From Lachnospiraceae bacterium UBA3820 (GTDB lineage Bacteria; Bacillota; Clostridia; Lachnospirales; Lachnospiraceae): a stretch of 64,000 nucleotides of DNA. The position numbers were made by a program, and so were the translations under genes. Positions 37,801-46,152 of the stretch are shown piece after piece (position 1 is the stretch's first letter; every line of letters begins with the position of its first letter). The DNA is taken from contig DFDU01000009.1 of the NCBI GenBank assembly GCA_002369325.1, positions 21,260 to 85,259 of the forward strand, read 5' to 3'. The notes beneath the pieces are model-generated. The model searched no databases, was not told the origin of the DNA, and saw only the letters and a program-made list of their open reading frames with translations.

Positions 37801-38113
37801 CAGACTTTTTGTCACCTGCAGCCTTTCTTAATAGCATACTTTTTCCAAAATCCTCAAGCACCTTCCGGGGTTTGATATTCAATTCGTCAAACACACGAAA
37901 ACAAAGACGGTTAAAGCCAATGACATCGATATTCATGCTTCCGTGTGCCGGATGCATGGTAACAAGCTTTCGCTGCATTGCCATGGAATATTGTTCGGGC
38001 ACAAGTAAAATGAAATTTGTGTCAATATCTCTAATACCGTCTTGTATTATTTTGTTATATATAAATTGTGATTTACCCGATCCCGAAGGACCGAGTATCA
38101 TTTTCAACGACAT
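34883..38113 (-). CDS. addB: ATP-dependent nuclease subunit B (AddB)
   Basis: AddB is the second subunit of AddAB. The 1076 residues start MSLKMILGPSGSGKSQFIYN, the Walker A unique to the Firmicutes type. The C-terminal nuclease has IRIIDYKSGNHDFSLSKLYE. The iron-sulfur cluster cysteines are in CAYSYFLQYVLGLSER upstream and CEFCAYREVCRFDKKYGG near the end. It is the first of a tight addB-addA pair, followed by queF and folC. Confidence 0.94.
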   Translation of the reverse strand: MSLKMILGPSGSGKSQFIYNKIIQDGIRDIDTNFILLVPEQYSMAMQRKLVTMHPAHGSMNIDVIGFNRLCFRVFDELNIKPRKVLEDFGKSMLLRKAAGDKKSEMSVYSGSLNKSGFIDEVKSLMSQLYQYDISREKLDEVTASIKDSERDALLYKKLSDMQEIFKAFDEKISENYIAAEKLTEILADNVEKSKLIKKSVIVMDGFTGFTPIQLKLIEKLMVYSKDVYGIFTIDEKFYNKKIIKEHELFYLTKKTITDLKELAIRNSIELDDDIFIGGKEINRWSKGSKAIEFLEKNIFRFPYNKFDEKQDDILVTVYDTPRREIEGVAYRINMLVKEGGYRYRDIAVISGNLEGISVQTEQIFEKYEIPFFLDASIPVKNNPYINSLEYLLRIVKENFSYDSVFAFLKAGIIKSLDENDIEILENYVLKRGIRGKSGWNRQWTEEAEDIRAFVADILFPFYDIFSKNKNPISTYTKALRDFMIKYDYEERLSSCKNLYEKVISVFEKMDEIMGEDLVDTDEFVELMNLGLKDLTLGVIPQTLDMTLVGDITRTRLDDIKVLFVLGINDGIIPKKGNNSGIISDADKERLKELGIELAPTEKNNSYIEQFYLYINMTKPKDKLFLSFTNMDGNNEQLRPSYVISRITNLFTLLDIKPDDDYKVCNRRAGIDTLVEGMQRILTGDTSRINETMSLYKLYYDMHDENLSVIDKAFKYNNIPAGLSKDVSRLLKLKLMSQSISTLEKYASCAYSYFLQYVLGLSERQIRKIDNRDIGNILHEALEHMYRHVHDDMKNDWSIITDTERDDMIDSFVEEAFVNAYDKNTIEEGRYNYLLKVLKRIGRRTAGVLSGITDKDMLKPEYFEYSFNKNTNIDEENQMTLRGKIDRGDIYYSEDEKELKIRIIDYKSGNHDFSLSKLYEGLTLQLSVYMNVMIGIVDEEHNKDKPKDRLKIVPEGMYYYRMADPYVEADDEAKAKEERDKNLKLKGFKNDDEEKFADVNQFAVYKAKEIAAHIMSGEIDKNPMNADKRSSCEFCAYREVCRFDKKYGGNKERFVRYSDKESELIYEKIREALGKR

Positions 38114-38139
38114 ATTTGTTTCTCCGCAATTATAAAGCC

Positions 38140-39285
38140 TTAGGTTAATGAATCGGCATATTTTATGGATACTTCTTCAATCTTATCCTTATTCATTTTA
38201 AAGCACTGAGTTATAAGCGGCGAAAACATACCGCATTCGCCCTCAATTATCATCGTATAAGCCTTTTCAAAGTCAAGAGCCTTTCTGTATGTGGTATTTG
38301 TCATAAGTGCATCAAATGCGTCGGCTATGGAAACTATCTGTGCCGAAAAAGGAATATTTTCTCCCTTAAGCTTTTCCGGATATCCCGAACCGTCATATCT
38401 CTCATGATGATATCTGCATATTTCCCAACTGTAATGATGCATCTTTTCGGACTGAAATTCCTTTATGTTATCAAGTACCTCACAGCCCTTTGTTGTATGT
38501 GATTTAACAACATCAAACTCGGCATCGGTTAGCTTACGCGGTTTTAAGATTATTTCATCAGGTATCAAAATTTTTCCGATATCATGATAACAGGACGCAT
38601 TTGCTATACATTCCGCATCTTCCTTATCAAGATTGCTTTCCGGGAAATAATTCACAAATGTATCACAAAGAATCTTGGTAATCTCACAGACTCTTTTAAT
38701 ATGATTTTTATTGAAGACTCTGAATTCCGCAAGAGAACCGAACATATTTGCAAATCCGTTTTCAAGATTTGAAACTGCTTCCTGTCTTAATTTATCCTTT
38801 TCTTCCGAATCAACGGCACCATCCCTGTTAGTCTCCGTTGAGGTACCATTTTCTTCTACATTTCCGATTTCCCCAAGTTTTTTTTCAAGTTCCCTGATAT
38901 ATATCTTATTTTTTATGCTTCTGTTAACTGCAAATCTTATCTTGGCAGCGGAAACAGGAACCATAACTACATCCGCCGCACCGTTATCCAGACATTTTCC
39001 GGCATTTTCATCATCAAGCTCTTCAGCCATAACTATGACCGGAATATATTTCATGGCCGGACTTTTTTTCATAAGTCCCAATATCTGAAATACATTCATA
39101 TTCGGCTGGTTTAGATCTATAATCGCACATGCAAGATTGATACTCTTATCGGATATGGCACGAATTGTCTGTGCTCCGTCAATAGCCTTAACAATCTCAT
39201 ATTCCCCGCTTAAAGCCTTTGATACATCATTTAACAGCTTAAAGCTGCATGTTGAAAGCAAAATAAATCTTTTTGATTCTCCCAT
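38140..39285 (-). CDS. Response-regulator protein with HD-GYP output domain
   Basis: This 381-residue cytosolic protein joins a receiver domain (about 5-125, phosphoacceptor Asp in CAIIDLNQPNMNVFQI) to an HD-GYP phosphodiesterase-type domain (about 190-370). The metal site is intact: CYHDIGKILIPDEIILKP, then HHERYDGSGYPEKLKGENIP, then IVSIADAFDALMTNTTYRKA. HD-GYP proteins commonly hydrolyse cyclic di-GMP. The start at 39285 has GGAGG six bases upstream. No histidine kinase is adjacent. It follows the DUF342 protein by 19 bases. Confidence 0.88.
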   Translation of the reverse strand: MGESKRFILLSTCSFKLLNDVSKALSGEYEIVKAIDGAQTIRAISDKSINLACAIIDLNQPNMNVFQILGLMKKSPAMKYIPVIVMAEELDDENAGKCLDNGAADVVMVPVSAAKIRFAVNRSIKNKIYIRELEKKLGEIGNVEENGTSTETNRDGAVDSEEKDKLRQEAVSNLENGFANMFGSLAEFRVFNKNHIKRVCEITKILCDTFVNYFPESNLDKEDAECIANASCYHDIGKILIPDEIILKPRKLTDAEFDVVKSHTTKGCEVLDNIKEFQSEKMHHYSWEICRYHHERYDGSGYPEKLKGENIPFSAQIVSIADAFDALMTNTTYRKALDFEKAYTMIIEGECGMFSPLITQCFKMNKDKIEEVSIKYADSLT

Positions 39286-39304
39286 GGCAAACCTCCACAC
39301 ATTA

Positions 39305-41677
39305 CTAATTCAAAAGCTCAACTACCTGCTGATTCTTTTCCCTGAACCAGACTCTGTTAACATCCTTATCCAAAAGAACCTTAGCATTATTTATGTTTAT
39401 AAGACAGCCTGCATAGGCTCTTCCCGAAACTCTTAAGCCTATTACGGTTGCATTTTTTGAAAGCTCTCTTGTAAACGCATCTCTTTCCTCTCTTATCGCA
39501 TCCACCTCACCTATAAGCTGATGCAATGCCGTCCTGACATTTTGATACATAGGCGAATCCTTAAGGATATCCAGCTTGAATTTAACCTCAAGCTTCTTTA
39601 ATTCCTCCTTAAAAATAGTAATCTTTACCGATATATCTTTTATCTTCAAATCCCAGTCTCTGAGTTTCTTTAAGAAGTAATCATTTGCACCGATATCAAA
39701 TTGAGTACGAAGTCCGGTCTTATTTCCGAGTTCTGCAGCTTCAATACCATAGATTGCCGACGTTAAACCGCCTACGATTGCACCCTTTCTTCCTGAGATA
39801 ATGACCTTATTCATAGCCACACAATTACAATTATATAAATAATTGCTGTGTACATCATGCTCCGCATATATTTTTGCATTCTCAAAGTATTTTCCGCTGA
39901 TATCGTTTCCCGCCTCGATTATTCCCATACCTTTTCCGAGAACACCCTGCTTGACAAGTATATCATTTCCGGCCTTTAGGAATGCTGCCTCAACACAACC
40001 CTTTACGGTTATATTTCCGGTAGCCTCGATAACCGCACGCGGTTTTACATCACCTCTTATATCAACATCACCGTCAAATTTTATATTTCCACTTGATAAA
40101 GAAACATCACCGTTAACAATGTAAACCCTGTTTATGGTAATGGTTCCGCCCTTTTCTTCTATACATCCTGTAATGGTTGCTACATAAGTTATCTCATCAT
40201 CCAAAAGCTTAATATTTTTTCCAATAAGTCTCGGAAGACTTTTGACATTATTGGGATGAACAAGCTTACCGGTTACATCAAATCCGTACATACCACGAAC
40301 CGCAGGATGATATATAGCTATGACCTGTCCTTCTTCTACCTGTTCAAAAAGTGTAACGTTGGCATAATTGACCGAACCGTCTTCATTAAGCTCCGGTTTA
40401 TGATCCAATTCTCTTTTAAAGAAATATTCATAATATGCATCCGTACCTTCGGTAGGAAGCTTTCCTTCTGCTATAACAATATCGTTTTCCTCAAATTTTT
40501 GACCGCTTACTATTTTGTCAATGACATCCTTTTTAACACCCTGTCTGACACCACCTAACCTTAATGCTGCAGCTATTTCCTTTTCGGTAAACTTTTCTTC
40601 TCCCTCTATATCCGGAAGCTTGATAAAAGCAAACATCTTATCCGCACTTATATCTATCGTTAACCTTTGATTTTCGGTAGTCCATCCGGCTAAATCCTCA
40701 CTGCCTGTACTCTCTTTTTGATCAGCTTCACTCCCCGTTACCGCTTCCAAAGAAGCTTTTTCGCCCGGCACTTCATAGTCTTCAAATTCAGAATCCTCAT
40801 ATGAAATAATTTCCGCATCCGGATTTAGAAGAACCGATTCGGCACTTCCGAAATTTTTTAATTTTATTCTGTGGTTTTCCATATCGGACGCACTCCACAT
40901 ATGCATTGCATATTCCGATACGTCAACCTTATCCTCAAGTCCGAGTCTTATCTCTCTCATCTGGCGATGTGAAAACAGACTGTCCTCATACCATCCGGTA
41001 TCGACACCGGACTTCAATCCCAGTCTTATTTCCCTCATCTGCATCCAATTGTATTCATTTTTTGCATATCTGGAAATGTCAAGTTTTTCTTCAAGTCCAC
41101 GACGGATTTCATACATTTGTCCGCCCGTTAACGAATTGTCAAGATAATGTGTTATATCAATATTGTTTTTTAATCCGAGCCTGATTTGCTCGAGCTGCTT
41201 GTCATCATAATCCGCATCTATATAAAGCTCTATATTTATACCATCCGCAAATGCTTCTCTTAATTCCCTGATAACCTGAACGGAATATCCCTGTTTGTAA
41301 TAAGGCATAAGATCAATTCCGGCATTGAGACCATTTCGAATTTCACGCATTATAAGATAGTCCATATGCTTATCAAGATATACGGACACATCCACTCCTT
41401 CAATCAGACCGCGTCGGATTTCACGCATTTGAAACCAGTCATACTCTTCATCAAGGTAAGGAGTAACATCTATTTCATTTTCAAGACCTTTTCTGATCTC
41501 AGCCATCTGAAGAAAGATGTATTTTTCGTCAGCATAAATGCTTACATCTACGCCGTTTTTAATACCTTCCCTAATCTCTTCCAATTGCATACGGTCGAAA
41601 TTCTTCGTATGGTATTCTTTCATACGTTCCAATACTTCTATATCAGATATTTGAGACTTTTTTTTCTCATTTCTCAT
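39305..41677 (-). CDS. DUF342 (FapA-like) protein with nine 26-residue N-terminal repeats
   Basis: This is a 790-residue protein. Residues about 31-264 are nine 26-residue repeats (consensus QM-EIR-GL---VDVS-Y-D). An acidic linker follows, then a DUF342/FapA region from about 350. It contains a beta-solenoid-like part rich in GNI-VKG strands (GDVDIRGDVKPRAVIEATGN, DISGKYFENAKIYAEHDV), then a coiled coil (ELKKLEVKFKLDILKD) and SGRAYAGCLININNAKVLLD. FapA proteins are polymer-like structural or regulatory proteins, with unclear function. The start at 41677 follows GGAG by eight bases. It is upstream of the HD-GYP gene. Confidence 0.8.
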   Translation of the reverse strand: MRNEKKKSQISDIEVLERMKEYHTKNFDRMQLEEIREGIKNGVDVSIYADEKYIFLQMAEIRKGLENEIDVTPYLDEEYDWFQMREIRRGLIEGVDVSVYLDKHMDYLIMREIRNGLNAGIDLMPYYKQGYSVQVIRELREAFADGINIELYIDADYDDKQLEQIRLGLKNNIDITHYLDNSLTGGQMYEIRRGLEEKLDISRYAKNEYNWMQMREIRLGLKSGVDTGWYEDSLFSHRQMREIRLGLEDKVDVSEYAMHMWSASDMENHRIKLKNFGSAESVLLNPDAEIISYEDSEFEDYEVPGEKASLEAVTGSEADQKESTGSEDLAGWTTENQRLTIDISADKMFAFIKLPDIEGEEKFTEKEIAAALRLGGVRQGVKKDVIDKIVSGQKFEENDIVIAEGKLPTEGTDAYYEYFFKRELDHKPELNEDGSVNYANVTLFEQVEEGQVIAIYHPAVRGMYGFDVTGKLVHPNNVKSLPRLIGKNIKLLDDEITYVATITGCIEEKGGTITINRVYIVNGDVSLSSGNIKFDGDVDIRGDVKPRAVIEATGNITVKGCVEAAFLKAGNDILVKQGVLGKGMGIIEAGNDISGKYFENAKIYAEHDVHSNYLYNCNCVAMNKVIISGRKGAIVGGLTSAIYGIEAAELGNKTGLRTQFDIGANDYFLKKLRDWDLKIKDISVKITIFKEELKKLEVKFKLDILKDSPMYQNVRTALHQLIGEVDAIREERDAFTRELSKNATVIGLRVSGRAYAGCLININNAKVLLDKDVNRVWFREKNQQVVELLN
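40886..41587 (-). repeat. Nine 78-bp coding repeats (26-residue EIR-GL units)
   Basis: Nine consecutive 26-residue units with the pattern QMxEIRxGLxxxVDVSxYxD are encoded here. The DNA is well diverged, so the array is old and not prone to slippage. A tenth degenerate unit (DMENHRIKLKN) follows. Confidence 0.85.
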
Positions 41678-41775
41678 AATCAAATCTCCATAAACTGAAT
41701 CACACGTCCTGCAAAAAAAGCATAATTATTTGTAATTATAACATAAATAAACTTTTAAGTGTAGTTTTTTTTCAC

Positions 41776-41804
41776 TTGTTTTATAAGTCAAAAAAAGCTA
41801 TAAT
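41776..41804 (+). promoter_or_regulatory. Sigma-A promoter for the phosphoribosyltransferase-like gene
   Basis: TTGTTT at 41776-41781 and a perfect TATAAT at 41799-41804 are 17 bases apart. The ribosome site AAGGAGG lies at about 41839-41845. Confidence 0.7.
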
Positions 41805-41851
41805 ATAAGTGGTTATGGTAACCTGCAAAACCAAAAATAAGGAGGTATATT

Positions 41852-42496
41852 ATGGATAATCCAAACAGATTTAAGATTTACTCCAAATATAATAATCTTA
41901 TAGCTTTAAACATCCTTCCGGGACATTTTGCAACATCCTCTTCTCATATCAATTATTACATTGATATGACTTGCTTGAAAGCAAGACGTAATGAAGCAAA
42001 AGCTGCCGCTAAGGCTCTTGTTCAGGAATACGTTACCACAACGATTATTGACGCAATTGTTTGTCTTGAAGGAACAGACATTATAGGTGCTTATCTTGCA
42101 GACGAGCTTACGAGTGCCGGAATCATGTCGGCAAATATGCATAACACTGTATATATTCTGACTCCCGAGCAGACTTCGGGTGGTCAATTATTGTTCAGAG
42201 ATAATTATCTGCCGATGATTAAAGGCAAAAACGTTCTTGTTCTTCTTTCAACGGCAACAACAGGTAAAACAATCAATTCTGCTCTTGATTGTATCGAATA
42301 CTACGGTGGAAAAATAGCAGGTGTTTCAGCTATATTCTCAGCTGCAAAGGAAATTCACGGTCACGCAATTAATTCCATCTTTACAACGGATGATATACCT
42401 AATTATCTGACCTATCCCGCTCATGAATGCCCTATGTGTAAATCGGGACATCCTTTGACCGCAATCGTAAACAGCTTCGGTTATTCAAAGCTTTAG
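41852..42496 (+). CDS. Orotate phosphoribosyltransferase-like protein lacking the acidic PRPP pair
   Basis: This 214-residue protein has the type I PRTase layout. The hood reads KIYSKYNNLIALNILPGHFA, the PRPP-loop region is VLVLLSTATTGKTINSALDC, and the C-terminus carries the PyrE-like CPMCKSGHPL. In true PRTases the loop is preceded by two acidic residues (VDDV-TTG); here they are Leu-Ser, so PRPP/Mg binding is doubtful. It may be regulatory or use another substrate. It has its own promoter and a strong AAGGAGG, and is divergent from the DUF342 gene. Databases would probably call it orotate phosphoribosyltransferase. Confidence 0.7.
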   Translation: MDNPNRFKIYSKYNNLIALNILPGHFATSSSHINYYIDMTCLKARRNEAKAAAKALVQEYVTTTIIDAIVCLEGTDIIGAYLADELTSAGIMSANMHNTVYILTPEQTSGGQLLFRDNYLPMIKGKNVLVLLSTATTGKTINSALDCIEYYGGKIAGVSAIFSAAKEIHGHAINSIFTTDDIPNYLTYPAHECPMCKSGHPLTAIVNSFGYSKL

Positions 42497-42536
42497 ACCG
42501 AACGATACAAGAAATCAGTCATTTAAAGAATATAAT

Positions 42537-42581
42537 TCCCTGCTTAAGAATATATTATATTAATCTTAAGCAGGGAGTTTT
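42537..42581 (+). terminator. Terminator whose stem contains the next gene's Shine-Dalgarno
   Basis: TCCCTGCTTAAGA (42537-42549) pairs perfectly with TCTTAAGCAGGGA (42564-42576), followed by GTTTTTATT. The AGGGAG in the second arm is the only ribosome site for the ATG at 42586, about nine bases on. Confidence 0.8.
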
Positions 42582-42585
42582 TATT

Positions 42586-43209
42586 ATGTCATCAAAAACC
42601 AAAATCGTTGTCCTAAAGTCAAAAGAACTTATATACACAGCCATATTTGTAATACTCGGTATTCTTCTTGTTTCACTGCTTATCTATATGTTTTCTCCAT
42701 CAAAGGGTAGCAGGAAAGACAAAACCGACAAATCAAAAACATCTGAAATAACCGAAACGCAGAAAAATCAAGATAACCTTACCGAAAGCAACAATGATGA
42801 AGCTTATAATACAGCCCCCGATGCGACGGTTATTCCTCCTCAGGAAACCGAAAGCGTATCATCACCGGCAGCAAGTCCAAACACCGAAATTTCTTCTGAA
42901 AAAAAACTCGAAAACGATAATAAAGTTACATATAAATCGGGGGTCTATTCTTCTGTCATGAACGTGGGAGGGCAGACTGAACTCCAATTATCCGTTACGG
43001 TTGACAATGGAAATGTTGCGCACATCAACATTACCAATCTTAACGAAACCGTAACAGCCATGTATCCTTTAATAGGACCTTCATTGGACGAGATAAATGC
43101 CCAGCTTGAAACCGGAGCCTCATTTGAAAACCTCACCTACTCCAAGGATAACCAGTACACAAGCATACTTATAATCCAGGCAGCAGAAGCAGCACTTAAA
43201 AGCCAATAA
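42586..43209 (+). CDS. Membrane-anchored protein with possible FMN-binding-like domain
   Basis: This 207-residue protein has a short cytoplasmic N-terminus, one transmembrane helix (about 15-36, YTAIFVILGILLVSLLIYMF), then a Ser/Thr/Glu-rich linker (40-105). The extracellular domain of about 100 residues has the pattern YKSGVYSSVMNVGG, LQLSVTVDNGNVAHINITN and YPLIGPSLDEINAQL. The strand order recalls FMN_bind domains but the signature Ser/Thr flavinylation motif is not seen. Function unknown. Its ribosome site lies in the terminator stem just upstream. Confidence 0.6.
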   Translation: MSSKTKIVVLKSKELIYTAIFVILGILLVSLLIYMFSPSKGSRKDKTDKSKTSEITETQKNQDNLTESNNDEAYNTAPDATVIPPQETESVSSPAASPNTEISSEKKLENDNKVTYKSGVYSSVMNVGGQTELQLSVTVDNGNVAHINITNLNETVTAMYPLIGPSLDEINAQLETGASFENLTYSKDNQYTSILIIQAAEAALKSQ

Positions 43210-43220
43210 ATCCAACAAAG

Positions 43221-43270
43221 TTACGACTGACATTTTTATTTGTATTTTTAAATAAGAATGTCAGTCGTAA
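43221..43270. terminator. Bidirectional terminator between convergent genes
   Basis: A long near-perfect inverted repeat (TTACGACTGACATT at the left, mirrored on the right to 43270) with T- and A-rich inner segments separates the two convergent genes. Confidence 0.8.
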
Positions 43271-43284
43271 ACATCTATATATAA

Positions 43285-45348
43285 TTATCTACCCATCGGC
43301 TGCTGTCCGAAGCCTCCCATTCCCGTTCCGGTACCATATAATATTCCTGACATTTCTATAGTATAAGAGTTGTCACCCACGGTAAGTATGTAGGTTCCGT
43401 CGCTTTCTATATCCGGCGAGCTTATTACTATGGATTGGAATGCTTTATCCGGTGTATAGCTTACGATTACATTTCCGTCAACATCCGAAAGTGTAATCCC
43501 GGTATTGCTTGCCACACTCGAAGGAAGCTCGTAAAGTATTGAACATTGTGTGGAATCCGAACCGAAGTTCATGGCCATCCCGCTTGCTCCTGCCGATATA
43601 TATGTACCTCCTGTTATATATCCGTTAATCTCATAATCCATTGATCCGTTTCCTCCGTTGTTAGGACCGCTTACGTACGTTTCACCTCCCGTTACCGCAA
43701 GAGTTCCGTTTGAGTCAACACAATCACCTGCTGCCGATATATTTATAATTCCTCCGTTTATCGTAAGTGAGGCATCCGTACCGCCGCCTGCGTTCAATCC
43801 GTCATCGGAAGCTGTGAGCTTTATTTCTCCGTCGTTTATTTCCATAGTATGTGCTTCCAGAGCCTCATAGCAGTTTTCTATATTTATAATTCCTCCGTTT
43901 ACTGTAAGAAGTACGTCCGAGTGTATTCCGTCATCTCCGGAAGAAAGAGTAATATTTCCTTCTTCAATGATTATTTCATTATCCGAGTGAAGTGTATCAT
44001 CGGCTGCATCAATATCCAGACTTCCGCCGTAAATATATATTCCTCCGTCAGCCTTTATACCCTTGGTTGAATTTTCAAGATAATCATCGGCATCATATTC
44101 TGTTTCTTCCACAGCATTTTCCTCTGCATAAGACTCATCCGAATCTGTTACTTTTGCATCTTCTTCATTAATTTCAAGCAATGCCTCAGTCGAGACTTCC
44201 GTCGTTTCATTTGCCGTACTGTTCTCCTGCCTTGGATTTCCTTTACCCCTTCTTCCTCCTTGTCCTTCTTCAAAACCTTCAGGCATCTGTCCGTTCTGCA
44301 TATCAAAAGGCGCCATTCCTTCAGGCATCTGTCCTTCTTCAAAATCCGGCGGTGTCATATTCTCAGGCATTCTTTCATTTTCAAATTCCTGATTCGCCAT
44401 TCCTTCAGGCATCTGTCCTCCAAAACCACCGCCCATCATATTATCCGAATGAAATGCTCCGTTTTCATAACCACCACCTGCTGTTATATCAAAGTCACCG
44501 TCATATATATACAGTTTTCCGGATGCATCAATACCGTCATAGCCGGCTTCAATTTTAAATTCACCTCCTATGACATATAAGAAGCCGAGTGTTTCATCTT
44601 CAGAATTTTCAATATGAATTCCGTCCGTTTTACTTTCTATATTAATAACTCCGTCAGCAACTCTTACGCTGTCATTTGCATCTATTCCTTTCCCGGCAGT
44701 CACTATATTATATGTACCACTTGTAATCTTCACATCATCCTTTCCTGCAATTCCATGTGATGTTTCACATTTAATATTGAGTGTACCCTCACCGTTAAAT
44801 GTAATATCATCTTTGGAATAAATAACTGCATCGACTCCGTCTTCGTTTTCCGAAAACTCTCCTGAAACCGTAAGATTATTTTCGCTGCCGGTAGTCGTTA
44901 TAAATACCTTGTCCGCACTCTTAACATATATTGCGGCACTGTCATCGCAACTAATATCAACTCCATCAAGCACAAGCTGAACCTTATCATTTTCGTCACA
45001 TTCCACAATTATCTGACCATTACTAAGACTTCCTGTAAGCTTATAGCTTCCTGCTTTTGTAATCGTAATTACATCACCTTCAATAGTCACATTATCCGCA
45101 TCGGTCGCAGAGGAACCATCCGATAAAACTATATCCACAGCGTCATCATAGCTTATGTCATAATCTCTGTCCGAAAACATTTCATCATCACTTATTATCT
45201 CTTCCGATCCGGTGCTATCAGCATCTGTTTTGGTTGCCTCAGAGCTGACTGTAGTCTTTGTATCATTTCCATCAGTGCTTTTACCGCAGCCGGAAAGGCT
45301 TAAAATCATCATTGTCGCCAATCCTATAGTAAGCATTTTCTTTCTCAT
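43285..45348 (-). CDS. Lipoprotein with carbohydrate-binding beta-helix (Cthe_2159/DUF4353 type)
   Basis: This surface lipoprotein of 687 residues has a signal peptide with lipobox LSLSGC (Cys about 21). The body consists of repeated short beta-helix turns (DDGIHSD, GGIINI, GIDASG) typical of the Cthe_2159 family, which binds acidic polysaccharides with calcium. An inserted low-complexity region (about residues 300-365) is rich in QMPEGM-type repeats and Asn/Glu. The start at 45348 follows GAGGG by seven bases. It is the last gene after DUF4956 and the VTC-type gene, a grouping often seen with CotH-like proteins; CotH itself is absent here. Confidence 0.8.
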   Translation of the reverse strand: MRKKMLTIGLATMMILSLSGCGKSTDGNDTKTTVSSEATKTDADSTGSEEIISDDEMFSDRDYDISYDDAVDIVLSDGSSATDADNVTIEGDVITITKAGSYKLTGSLSNGQIIVECDENDKVQLVLDGVDISCDDSAAIYVKSADKVFITTTGSENNLTVSGEFSENEDGVDAVIYSKDDITFNGEGTLNIKCETSHGIAGKDDVKITSGTYNIVTAGKGIDANDSVRVADGVINIESKTDGIHIENSEDETLGFLYVIGGEFKIEAGYDGIDASGKLYIYDGDFDITAGGGYENGAFHSDNMMGGGFGGQMPEGMANQEFENERMPENMTPPDFEEGQMPEGMAPFDMQNGQMPEGFEEGQGGRRGKGNPRQENSTANETTEVSTEALLEINEEDAKVTDSDESYAEENAVEETEYDADDYLENSTKGIKADGGIYIYGGSLDIDAADDTLHSDNEIIIEEGNITLSSGDDGIHSDVLLTVNGGIINIENCYEALEAHTMEINDGEIKLTASDDGLNAGGGTDASLTINGGIINISAAGDCVDSNGTLAVTGGETYVSGPNNGGNGSMDYEINGYITGGTYISAGASGMAMNFGSDSTQCSILYELPSSVASNTGITLSDVDGNVIVSYTPDKAFQSIVISSPDIESDGTYILTVGDNSYTIEMSGILYGTGTGMGGFGQQPMGR

Positions 45349-45460
45349 ATCATTTCCCTCACTTTCCATCAAACCACACATTTTTTTAACCATATTTATA
45401 AATATAAATCGGTTATTTTCATATCATTTTCTTTTCAAACAAATGTTGTTTTAAAACAAT

Positions 45461-46150
45461 TTACAGTTCCATCTGCTCATTTACCTGAGCCGACATACTT
45501 ATCTCTAAATTGCCGTTTCTGCATCTTAAATCATCGATAAGTTTCTTTTCACTGTTTTTTTCCTTTAATGTTATATTATAAGTAAGCTTGTTAAGGCTTC
45601 CGAGATTTGTTGTCTTAATTCTTACCATCTCAACTCTGCTTGTGTAGTTTTCCCAAATATCATCAAAGATTTCACTGTAATCAATATCCTCCGGTACCGT
45701 TATATTAAGTGTCTTATCAAGAGATGAAATACCACCTTTTCCAAAGCCGACACTTTCATATAACAGAACCACTACACACATTATTATAGTAAAGACGGCT
45801 GCGACACCCATATAGCCCATTCCGCAGGATAGTCCTACTGCCATTGCCATAAATATTGCGCCTATTTCTTTGGCTGTTCCGGGTGCCGAACGAAACCTTA
45901 CAAGAGAAAACGTTCCGGCTACCGCCACACCTGCTCCGAGACTTCCGTTTACCATAAGTATTACCACACTTACCACAGCCGGAAGAATTGCAAGGGTACA
46001 AACAAAGCTTTTTGTCGTGTGTGATTTGAACCTGTAAGTAATCGCAAGCACCGCTCCCAAAGCCAGCGCTGCACACATCGTCAGTACAAAGCCCTCAAGA
46101 CTTATATCCGTTTGATTTAATGAATTCATATTTTCAAATATATTTTCCAT
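45461..46150 (-). CDS. DUF4956 membrane protein
   Basis: This 229-residue protein has about four membrane segments in its first 135 residues (LTMCAALALGAVLAITY; AILPAVVSVVILMV; VAVAGTFSLVRFRSAPGTAK; VFTIIMCVVVLLYESV). A cytoplasmic alpha/beta domain (about 150-229) follows. The LVRFRSAPGTAKEIGAIFM segment is the family signature. DUF4956 proteins regularly neighbour VTC-domain polymerases, as here: it starts two bases after that gene. The molecular role is unknown. Confidence 0.85.
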   Translation of the reverse strand: MENIFENMNSLNQTDISLEGFVLTMCAALALGAVLAITYRFKSHTTKSFVCTLAILPAVVSVVILMVNGSLGAGVAVAGTFSLVRFRSAPGTAKEIGAIFMAMAVGLSCGMGYMGVAAVFTIIMCVVVLLYESVGFGKGGISSLDKTLNITVPEDIDYSEIFDDIWENYTSRVEMVRIKTTNLGSLNKLTYNITLKEKNSEKKLIDDLRCRNGNLEISMSAQVNEQMEL

Positions 46151-46152
46151 AA

